From positions 1 through 14,166 of the forward strand of contig JADGNL010000233.1 of assembly GCA_017883495.1 (NCBI GenBank): a DNA stretch of 14,166 nucleotides, written 5' to 3'. The notes beneath the pieces were generated by a model. The model searched no databases. It was not told where the DNA came from and worked only from the letters and a program-made list of their open reading frames with translations. The stretch is from Methanomicrobiales archaeon (GTDB lineage Archaea > Halobacteriota > Methanomicrobia > Methanomicrobiales > Methanospirillaceae). How positions within the stretch are numbered: the stretch's first letter is position 1; each line of letters opens with the position of its first letter. Shown here one piece after another: positions 1 to 5,044 of this stretch. A program made the translations under genes and the position numbers.

Positions 1-1871
1 ACCTCCCGACGTGGCTCGCAATCGCCCCGTTCCTGGTTTTGCTCGGCGCGGGGCTGGCGAAACGGCAGTACGGAAAGGCTGCGTGGGAGGGCGTGGCGAA
101 GTGGGACCTCGTCTTTCTCATCTTCTTCCTCTTCGTGCTCGAGCTCCGGTTCTTCAACCCCTACGTCTCGCACTACTCGGAGCAGTTCATGGACCTCGCC
201 TGGGTGACGGCGATCATGCGGGCGCCGGTGGTGACGCCGCCGGACCCGTGGTTCGCAGGGGGAACGCTCGACGTCTACTACTACCTGGGTCACTGGCTCA
301 TGGCTCAGCTGGGGCTGCTTGCCGGAGTCCCCGCCCGGGTCGTCTTCAACCTGATCCTCCCGACGGTGATGGCCGTCTCGGCCGTCAACTGCTACCTGAT
401 CGGCCACCTCCTGCTCAAACGCTACCGCTGGCTCCCGATCGGCCTGCTCGTGCTCGTCAACCCGACAGCCATCGTTCAGCTCGTCTCGGGGACCGCCCTC
501 ATCCCGGCCCTCGACCACTCCCGCCACGCGATCCCGTATGGCCTGACCGAGTATCCGCTCTTCTCCATGATTCTCGGAGATCCGCACGCGCTCGTGATGG
601 GCATGATCAACCAGCTCTTCCTGATCGCGCTGCTGGCTTTCGCCTGGACACGCTGGTCCGGACTATCGCCCCGGCAGCGGTGGGCTCTGATGGGCCTCTC
701 CGCACTATCGCTCGGGGCGATGCCCGGGATGAACTCCTGGGATGTCCTGGTCTACGCTCCGCTCGTGGTCGTGACGGGGCTCCTGCTCTGGCGGCGGTCC
801 CGGAAGGAGAACGATCCGGCATCCCGGCAGGGTCTGATCTACTCGATCGTCGTTCCTGCCATCGGGCTCGGTCTGTACCTCCCCTACATCCTTGCGATAC
901 AGCCCGGCTCCGTCCACGGCGTACTGCCGGTCTTCTCGCCCTCCGAACCGGTCTCGTTCCTGCTGACCTGGGGGTTCTTCTTCGCCGTGATCGCGGTCGC
1001 GATCGCCCGGCAGCTGCCGCGGCAGCCGTACCTGCTCCTGATTGCGGCCCCCTTCGTCTATCTGGGCTATTATTCTGCGGCGATCGCGGCGGTCCTGCTC
1101 GCCTACGTGCTGGTCCGCAGGGCCCCTCGCTTCGAGGACCTGATGATCGTCGCCGGGCTCGCGCTCGTTCTCTTCGTCGAGCTCTTCTACTTCCGCGAGA
1201 TCTTCGACAACGAGTACTTCCGCACGAACACGATGCATAAACTCTACTACATCGCCTGGCTCATGCTCGGCATCGGCTGCGCGGGGCTGGTCGGGCGATG
1301 GCTCTCCGGGCGCCCTCGGCCCCTTCTGGCTGCTCCCGCCGCACGGGTGGGGGTAGCGGTTGTCGCCATTGTGGCTCTTCTCGCCTTTCCGATCGTCTTC
1401 CAGCCAGACGTCGGCCGCGGCCTTCTCGGGATCGACTTCGGCGGCGGGGATCGCACCCTCGACGGGCTCGCCTACCTCGATGCCGCGCATCCGGGCGATG
1501 CGGAGGCGATCCGATTCCTGGAGACCTACTCCGGCGCGGGCGGAATCGTCGAGGCCGTCGGCGACGACTACAGCTACGGCGCGCCGATCTCGTCGTTCAC
1601 AGGAATCCCGACGGTCATCGGAAAGCGCTCGCACGAGCTCCAGTGGCGGACGAACGACGACGGCTGGTGGTGGACCCGGCTCCCGGACGTCGAACGGTGC
1701 TACGAGGAGCCCGATCAGACGGTCGCGCTGATGCAGCGGTACGGGTGCGAACTCCTGTACGTCGGCAGTCTCGAACGGCAGAAATACACCGTGAACCTGC
1801 CGTCGAGCGGGCTCGAGGCGATCTACAACCGGGACGGAGTGCAGATCTACCGGCTTTCAACATCCCCGTGA
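1..1871 (+). CDS. DUF2298 (YYY family) membrane protein, 5' end missing
   Basis: The frame is open from the left edge (codons from position 3) and ends with TGA at 1869-1871, giving 622 visible residues; the true start lies outside the window. The protein is strongly hydrophobic, with roughly ten or more membrane segments in the first ~470 residues. It carries the DVYYYLGHW motif (bases ~271-297) that gives the Chlor_Arch_YYY/DUF2298 family its name. The last ~150 residues are hydrophilic and probably face outside; they contain the family-typical GDDYSYGAPISSFTGIPTVI stretch and a W-rich segment. Members have the GT-C glycosyltransferase-like architecture and are suspected to act in surface glycan or lipid-linked sugar chemistry, but no reaction is proven. 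In-frame TTG at 39 is not a credible start because the conserved hydrophobic frame continues upstream of it. Family assignment is strong; function is inference. Confidence 0.9.
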   Translation, partial: LPTWLAIAPFLVLLGAGLAKRQYGKAAWEGVAKWDLVFLIFFLFVLELRFFNPYVSHYSEQFMDLAWVTAIMRAPVVTPPDPWFAGGTLDVYYYLGHWLMAQLGLLAGVPARVVFNLILPTVMAVSAVNCYLIGHLLLKRYRWLPIGLLVLVNPTAIVQLVSGTALIPALDHSRHAIPYGLTEYPLFSMILGDPHALVMGMINQLFLIALLAFAWTRWSGLSPRQRWALMGLSALSLGAMPGMNSWDVLVYAPLVVVTGLLLWRRSRKENDPASRQGLIYSIVVPAIGLGLYLPYILAIQPGSVHGVLPVFSPSEPVSFLLTWGFFFAVIAVAIARQLPRQPYLLLIAAPFVYLGYYSAAIAAVLLAYVLVRRAPRFEDLMIVAGLALVLFVELFYFREIFDNEYFRTNTMHKLYYIAWLMLGIGCAGLVGRWLSGRPRPLLAAPAARVGVAVVAIVALLAFPIVFQPDVGRGLLGIDFGGGDRTLDGLAYLDAAHPGDAEAIRFLETYSGAGGIVEAVGDDYSYGAPISSFTGIPTVIGKRSHELQWRTNDDGWWWTRLPDVERCYEEPDQTVALMQRYGCELLYVGSLERQKYTVNLPSSGLEAIYNRDGVQIYRLSTSP

Positions 1872-1907
1872 CCGCGCCGATCGCACGGGAACGGACGTGA
1901 ATCGCCG

Positions 1908-1923
1908 CGTTTTTCCCGGTTTT
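1908..1923 (+). terminator. T-rich stop signal after the DUF2298 gene
   Basis: A T5 run (1910-1914) and a T4 run (1920-1923) lie 37-52 bases after the DUF2298 stop and upstream of the next promoter. Archaeal RNA polymerase terminates at such T runs without needing a hairpin. The runs are short, so the call is moderate. Confidence 0.45.
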
Positions 1924-1958
1924 CCGCCCGGTTAACAAACCTTTATGACCACTCCGTG

Positions 1959-1971
1959 GAAAAATATATGG
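1959..1971 (+). promoter_or_regulatory. TATA promoter of the rpl7ae operon
   Basis: The sequence GGAAAAATATATGG contains an A-rich BRE-like part followed by a TATA box (about 1962-1968). Transcription would start about 25 bases later, near 1990, giving a leader of about 40 bases before rpl7ae. A weaker TATA-like CTTTATGA sits upstream at 1941-1948. A direct repeat of CCCGGTT (1915-1921 and 1927-1933) lies just upstream and could be a regulator site, though nothing proves it. Confidence 0.65.
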
Positions 1972-1985
1972 ACCCATCCTCACTT

Positions 1986-2031
1986 GCTGATGAGTGATGA
2001 AGGAACTACGCAATCCTGAATGAGGTAAGTC
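1986..2031 (+). promoter_or_regulatory. rpl7ae mRNA leader with box C/box D-like sequences beside the RBS
   Basis: The leader holds two TGATGA copies (1988-1993 and 1995-2000). The second, with the preceding G, is a perfect RUGAUGA box C, and a box D CTGA follows at 2016-2019. The ribosome binding site GAGGT (2022-2026) starts two bases after box D and is spaced 5 bases from the ATG at 2032. L7Ae itself binds box C/D kink-turns, so an autoregulatory element is plausible. Flanking stems are weak by eye, so the RNA structure is unproven. The same stretch also encodes a 9-codon micro-ORF (1990-2019). Confidence 0.4.
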
Positions 2032-2400
2032 ATGGCAAAAGGATACATCCGTTACGAGGCTCCCGAGGAGCTCCAGAACAAGGCGCTCGAAGCCCTTGAG
2101 CTGGCCCGGGATACCGGCAAGATCAAGAAGGGAGCGAACGAAGCGACCAAAGCCATCGAGCGGTCCACGGCCCAGCTCGTGCTGATCGGCGGCGATGTCG
2201 AGCCCGAGGAGATCGTGATGCACCTCGGCCCGCTCTGCGACGAGAAGCAGATCCCGTACATATTCGTGAACCGGCAGAACGACATCGGCGCGGCCTCGGG
2301 TCTCGAGGTCGGGTCGACCGCGGCCGCGATCGTCAAGCCCGGCAAGGCGAAGGAGCTCGTGGACGAGCTCGGCGGTCAGATCGCGGCGCTCCGCGGGTGA
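2032..2400 (+). CDS. rpl7ae: 50S ribosomal protein L7Ae
   Basis: The 122-residue product has normal family length and the L7Ae core: KGANEATKAIERSTAQLVLI (about residues 37-56), the acidic VEPEEIVMHLGPLC segment and the KQIPYIFV strand. L7Ae binds kink-turns in 23S rRNA and is also the shared core protein of box C/D and H/ACA guide RNPs and of archaeal RNase P, so it links the ribosome to RNA modification and processing. The ATG is preceded by GAGGT at 5-base spacing. It is the first gene of a four-gene operon; rps28e starts 5 bases after its stop. Identity is certain from sequence. Confidence 0.97.
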   Translation: MAKGYIRYEAPEELQNKALEALELARDTGKIKKGANEATKAIERSTAQLVLIGGDVEPEEIVMHLGPLCDEKQIPYIFVNRQNDIGAASGLEVGSTAAAIVKPGKAKELVDELGGQIAALRG

Positions 2401-2405
2401 CGTGA

Positions 2406-2615
2406 ATGGCTGACGATGGAACGCCGGCAGAGGTCGTCGAGGTGATCGGCAGCACCGGCATGCACGGCGAGGCGATGCAGGTCAAGTGCCGGATCCTCGA
2501 GGGCAACAACAAGGGTCGCATCATCACGCGGAACACGGTCGGACCGATCCGCGAGGGCGACATCCTGATGCTCCTCGAGACCGAGCGCGAGGCGAAGAAA
2601 CTGTCGCGGAGATAA
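2406..2615 (+). CDS. rps28e: 30S ribosomal protein S28e
   Basis: A 69-residue protein of normal length for the family, found only in archaea and eukaryotes. It forms a small OB-like beta barrel near the mRNA exit region of the small subunit. The diagnostic sequence is the C-terminal GDILMLLETEREAKKLSRR, together with the VIGSTGMHGEAMQVKC segment and the basic RIITRNTVGPIREG strand. The start ATG lies 5 bases after the L7Ae stop, with GGTGA and GTGA purine-rich sequence just upstream, so translation is probably coupled. It is followed four bases later by rpl24e. Confidence 0.96.
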   Translation: MADDGTPAEVVEVIGSTGMHGEAMQVKCRILEGNNKGRIITRNTVGPIREGDILMLLETEREAKKLSRR

Positions 2616-2619
2616 AGAC

Positions 2620-2811
2620 ATGGTCGATTCGTTTACCTGTACATTCTGCGGCAGCGCGATGGAGCCCGGCACGGGCAAGATGTTCGTCAAGCGGGACGGA
2701 ACGATCTTCTACTTCTGCTCGACGAAGTGCCAGAACAACCAGAAGCTCGGGCGCGTGCCCCGGCGCGTGGCCTGGACCAAGGCGGGCCGCCGCGCGCTCG
2801 GCAAGGAGTGA
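2620..2811 (+). CDS. rpl24e: 50S ribosomal protein L24e (zinc-binding)
   Basis: A 63-residue protein with a treble-clef type zinc site: C7 and C10 (CTFC) pair with C33 and C37 (CSTKC). The core IEPGTGK-like segment (here MEPGTGKMFVKRDGTIFYFC) and the basic tail VPRRVAWTKAGRR match archaeal L24e, which binds the large subunit near L3 and L14. The Shine-Dalgarno GGAGAT (2609-2614) overlaps the end of rps28e. The last codons, AAGGAG, serve as the ribosome binding site of ndk, so the two genes are tightly coupled. Confidence 0.96.
   Translation: MVDSFTCTFCGSAMEPGTGKMFVKRDGTIFYFCSTKCQNNQKLGRVPRRVAWTKAGRRALGKE
2803..2808 (+). promoter_or_regulatory. RBS that fixes the ndk start
   Basis: AAGGAG lies inside the last codons of rpl24e. 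It is spaced 5 bases from GTG at 2814 but directly abuts the alternative GTG at 2808. This supports 2814 as the ndk start, which also gives the family-typical N-terminus MDRTFVMVKPDG. Confidence 0.7.
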
Positions 2812-2813
2812 AC

Positions 2814-3260
2814 GTGGACCGGACCTTCGTGATGGTCAAGCCCGACGGGGTCCAGCGCGGCCTCGTGGGCGAGATCATCGCCCGGCTCGAGAGGAAGGGG
2901 CTCAAGCTCGTCGCCGCCCGGCTCGAACGCCTCCCGGAGGAGCGCGTTGACCGGCACTACGCCGAGCACCTCGCGAAGCCTTTCTACCCCGGCCTCAAGC
3001 AGTTCATCATGTCGGGCCCCTGCCTGCTGATGGTGGTCGAGGGGAAGGACGCGGCCCGGACGGTACGGACGCTGACCGGCGCGACGAACCCGCTCGAGGC
3101 CGCGCCCGGGACGATCCGCAGCGACTTCGGCCTCGAGATCGGCCGGAACGTGATTCACGCGGCCGATTCGCCCGAGTCGGCTGCGCGCGAGATGGGGATT
3201 CACTTCCCCGACGGCGTGGTCGAGTACGACCGGATCGATGCACCGGTCCTCTACGAGTAA
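2814..3260 (+). CDS. ndk: nucleoside diphosphate kinase
   Basis: The 148-residue product transfers the gamma phosphate between nucleoside di- and triphosphates through a phosphohistidine. The N-terminal FVMVKPDGVQRG motif includes the conserved lysine, and the active-site histidine is H115 in RNVIHAADSPESA. The Kpn-loop region and the GATNPLEAAPGTIRSDFG segment are also present. The GTG start at 2814 is chosen from RBS spacing and alignment with the usual M-[ED]-RTFVMVKPDG start; longer in-frame starts (2808, 2727) overlap rpl24e. It is the last gene of the rpl7ae operon. In many euryarchaea infB (aIF5B) follows at this place; here a T run and a new promoter follow instead. Confidence 0.96.
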   Translation: MDRTFVMVKPDGVQRGLVGEIIARLERKGLKLVAARLERLPEERVDRHYAEHLAKPFYPGLKQFIMSGPCLLMVVEGKDAARTVRTLTGATNPLEAAPGTIRSDFGLEIGRNVIHAADSPESAAREMGIHFPDGVVEYDRIDAPVLYE

Positions 3261-3276
3261 CCTCCTCTCTTTTTTC
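3261..3276 (+). terminator. T-run terminator after ndk
   Basis: A pyrimidine-rich stretch starting directly after the ndk stop contains six consecutive T (3270-3275), as expected for intrinsic archaeal termination. It separates the ribosomal operon from the lipoprotein gene, which has its own TATA box 20 bases on. Confidence 0.6.
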
Positions 3277-3291
3277 ACGCCGATCGGCGCC

Positions 3292-3302
3292 ACTATATAT
3301 CT
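3292..3302 (+). promoter_or_regulatory. TATA promoter of the lipoprotein gene
   Basis: ACTATATATCT holds a TATATAT core at 3294-3300. The expected start of transcription, 24-28 bases downstream, falls at about 3320-3326, almost on the ATG at 3324. The mRNA is therefore probably leaderless or nearly so, in agreement with the lack of a Shine-Dalgarno sequence. Confidence 0.65.
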
Positions 3303-3323
3303 CCGCCTCGCACCTGTGAATGC

Positions 3324-4157
3324 ATGAAGGGGATGCTTCTTCTCGCGGCACTGCTCGCGATCGCGCTCGCTGGAGCGGGCTGCACCGGGACGGGCCAGGG
3401 AACGCCCACGCCGACACCCGGTACGCCGGGCGTCGCCGACGCGTCCGTGAACGAGACCCTCCGGGTCTTCGCAGCAGGCGCACAGCAGGTTCTCGACCGA
3501 GTCGATGCGAACGTCTCGGCTGCAGCGGCCACGCTCGCCACGACAGGCCTCACGGGGCCTAACGCCGAGGGCGTCCTGCTCAACCTCTCACGGTCGGGCA
3601 ACCAGTCGGGCAACTATTCGATCGATGCGGTCACGTTCGATACGAACGGCAAGATCCTCGCCGTGATGCCCGAGGATTACCAGTTCGCGGTCGGAGCGAA
3701 CGTCCACGGCTCGTCGAACGTTCAGGGCGCCCTGAACGGGACGCCCGGGCTGAGCCAGCGGATAAACCTGGTCGAAGGTTTCCGCGGGGTTGCGCTGTCG
3801 TATCCCGTCCGGAACGCCAGCGGCGTCGCGGGCGGCGTCTCGCTCACCCTCCGGCCTGAACGGATGCTCGCCGTCCCGGCCCTCGCGGCGCTCGGCAACA
3901 CCTCTCACGTGCTCTCTGCCGTTCAGACCGACGGCACCATCATCCTCGATGCAAACACGGCGCTGATCGGTCAGTCGGTTCTGAATGCGACTCAGTACGG
4001 CGGGGCGACCGATCTCGCGAAGATCGCGCAGGAGATCGTCTCGACCCCGTCCGGTTTCGAGCGGTACCAGGGGAACGGAACGTCGCGCGCCATTGCCTGG
4101 CAGACCGTCGGCCTGCACGGTACGGCGTGGCGGCTCGTCGTGAACCAGGAGCGATAG
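3324..4157 (+). CDS. secreted lipoprotein with Cache/PDC-like sensor domain
   Basis: The 277-residue product starts with a signal sequence (M1-K2, then a hydrophobic run from L5 to A16) ending in GAGC with the candidate lipid-anchored cysteine C20. A Thr/Pro/Gly linker (TPTPTPG) follows. The remaining ~235 residues look like an extracellular double-Cache sensor: the first half has DAVTFDTNGKILAVMPEDY and the membrane-distal VEGFRGVALSYPV strand, and the second half has SAVQTDGTIILD, IGQSV and the closing VGLHGTAWRLVV. Similar stand-alone sensors occur in methanogens, sometimes fused to kinase or chemotaxis modules. No transmembrane helix or cytoplasmic signalling domain follows, so it may act as a binding protein. 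The ligand is unknown. The gene stands alone behind its own promoter. Confidence 0.75.
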   Translation: MKGMLLLAALLAIALAGAGCTGTGQGTPTPTPGTPGVADASVNETLRVFAAGAQQVLDRVDANVSAAAATLATTGLTGPNAEGVLLNLSRSGNQSGNYSIDAVTFDTNGKILAVMPEDYQFAVGANVHGSSNVQGALNGTPGLSQRINLVEGFRGVALSYPVRNASGVAGGVSLTLRPERMLAVPALAALGNTSHVLSAVQTDGTIILDANTALIGQSVLNATQYGGATDLAKIAQEIVSTPSGFERYQGNGTSRAIAWQTVGLHGTAWRLVVNQER

Positions 4158-4219
4158 ACGCCGGTTACGAAAGCGGTAGACGTGGGGTGAATTGGGTCCG
4201 GAGACGGCCCCCCCCCTAT

Positions 4220-4238
4220 TGCGTCGTCCGCCGACGCA
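4220..4238. repeat. inverted repeat / hairpin
   Basis: TGCGTCG (4220-4226) and CGACGCA (4232-4238) form a perfect 7-bp stem with a 5-base loop, directly after a run of nine C (4208-4216). It lies between the lipoprotein gene and a TATA-like box. It may help end the lipoprotein transcript or serve as an operator; there is no T tail, so neither role is established. Confidence 0.45.
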
Positions 4239-4251
4239 GGTCGACGCTCTA

Positions 4252-4260
4252 CTTATAATC
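4252..4260 (+). promoter_or_regulatory. TATA-like box upstream of the DUF371 region
   Basis: CTTATAATC is a reasonable archaeal TATA box. The predicted start of transcription is near 4278-4282, where an ATG occurs (4278-4280). It is 186 bases from the DUF371 start, so either DUF371 has a long leader or a small gene lies between. Confidence 0.4.
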
Positions 4261-4277
4261 GTATTACAACTCAGGAC

Positions 4278-4442
4278 ATGGAGGCCGTCCTGCTCGTCCG
4301 CCCTCCAAGCGCTCGGCCCACGCCTGGAGCGTACGCGCCGCCGGCGCGGCCGGAGTGCTCTCGACGGGGCTCGTCCTCGCTCTCTCCCTGTTCACGGCCG
4401 TACAGGCGGCGGGTTGATGCCGCCAGCCGTCACCCGTACTGA
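4278..4442 (+). other. region before DUF371; possible small (broken?) gene
   Basis: The frame opened by ATG 4278 runs 54 codons to TGA at 4440-4442, four bases before DUF371, but its Pro/Arg/Ser-rich product is not convincing. A second frame, closed by TGA at 4415-4417, has the third-position GC bias of real genes here. It encodes a basic head (SKRSAHAWSVR) followed by a clean membrane segment (VLSTGLVLALSLFTAV), but no ATG, GTG or TTG precedes that segment. One missing base near the CCC at 4300-4302 would join ATG 4278 to the hydrophobic frame, giving a protein of about 46 residues. This is speculation. A hairpin sits at its 3' end (4405-4424). Confidence 0.2.
4405..4424. repeat. inverted repeat / hairpin upstream of DUF371
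   Basis: GGCGGC (4405-4410) and GCCGCC (4419-4424) can pair as a 6-bp GC stem around an 8-base loop, ending 21 bases before the DUF371 ATG. In such GC-rich DNA this could arise by chance. If transcribed it could affect DUF371 translation. Confidence 0.3.
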
Positions 4443-4445
4443 GCA

Positions 4446-4865
4446 ATGGCGGTGTGCGAGCTGATCCGGTGCCGGGGCCATCCGCTGGTCTCATCGCGTC
4501 ACCCGACGACCTTCGAGCTCACGAAGGACGAGCACCTGACCCCGGCCGGCGACTGCATCATCGGTGTCGGTGCGGACAAGGGCGCGGCGGACCTCTCGGA
4601 CGAGTTCCGGGCGGCTCTCCGGCAGGAGGGAGCAGAACTCGTCACGACGCTGCGCTGCGGCGATCTCGAGGTCGTGGTTCGATCCGAAGGGCACCCGGGG
4701 CTCTTCCTCAACCACCCCACAGACCTGGTCTGGCGTCGCTCGGAGCACCTCTGCGGCCGGACGATCGGAATTCGCTCGGATCACGTAGCGCGGACGCTAC
4801 CGCGCGAGTTCGTCGAACGGCTCCGGGCCGGCGAACCGCTCGGGGCCGAACTGATCGTCCTTTAG
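4446..4865 (+). CDS. DUF371 family protein
   Basis: A 139-residue protein matching the archaeal DUF371 family, whose function is unknown. The visible family signature is RGHPLV near residue 10, HPTTFELTKDEHLTPAGDCI (19-38) and a second block, LFLNHPTDLVWRRS (86-99), followed by RTIGIRSD. The repeated His-Pro motifs and the single GDC cysteine suggest a metal or nucleotide site, but this is only a guess. No Shine-Dalgarno sequence precedes the ATG; the family-like N-terminus (M-A-V-C-E-L-I) supports this start. Its stop TAG (4863-4865) overlaps the stop of the convergent xseB by a few bases, leaving no room for a terminator between them. Confidence 0.85.
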   Translation: MAVCELIRCRGHPLVSSRHPTTFELTKDEHLTPAGDCIIGVGADKGAADLSDEFRAALRQEGAELVTTLRCGDLEVVVRSEGHPGLFLNHPTDLVWRRSEHLCGRTIGIRSDHVARTLPREFVERLRAGEPLGAELIVL

Positions 4866-5044
4866 TCCCGTCCGAGCTCGCTGATCTTCAGCTCCGCCGT
4901 CGCCAGCAGCTCCTCGCATTGCCGCACGAGCACGGCCCCGCGCTCGTAGAGCAGGATGCAGTCGTCGAGCCCGGTCCCGTCGTCCTCGAGTTGCCGGACC
5001 ACGTCGCGGAGTTCCGTCACCAGTTCCTCATATGTCTTCGTCAT
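4862..5044 (-). CDS. xseB: exodeoxyribonuclease VII small subunit
   Basis: The 60-residue product has the XseB helical-hairpin pattern: YEELVTELRDVVRQLEDDGT, then the hallmark LLYERGAVLVRQCEELL. It is shorter than the E. coli protein (about 80 residues) but covers the whole core. XseB subunits bind the coiled-coil arm of XseA to build exonuclease VII, which degrades single-stranded DNA from both ends. The start ATG (5042-5044 on this strand's complement) overlaps the end of xseA by 17 bases and has a strong GGAGGT ribosome binding site at about 5-base spacing, so the pair is translationally coupled. The genes are typically bacterial and were probably acquired by an ancestor of this lineage. 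Confidence 0.93.
   Translation of the reverse strand: MTKTYEELVTELRDVVRQLEDDGTGLDDCILLYERGAVLVRQCEELLATAELKISELGRD

Noticed and set aside
11..1240. Plus-strand frame of 409 codons overlapping the DUF2298 gene
   Set aside because: It is a different frame of the same DNA, with an Arg/Pro/Ala-rich product; the hydrophobic YYY-motif frame is the real one.
705..1634. Minus-strand frame of 309 codons opposite the DUF2298 gene
   Set aside because: It is a shadow of a well-conserved membrane protein gene. Composition is dominated by Asp, Arg, Glu and Gly, with no promoter or motif.
4413..4443. Possible box C/D guide RNA before DUF371 (TGATG followed by CTGA)
   Set aside because: Box C is imperfect, the spacing of about 20 bases is too short for a C/D guide RNA, and no C'/D' boxes are seen.
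4158..4445. tRNA gene in the gap before DUF371
   Set aside because: No T-loop (GTTCAAATC-like) or acceptor stem ending near CCA could be found on either strand.
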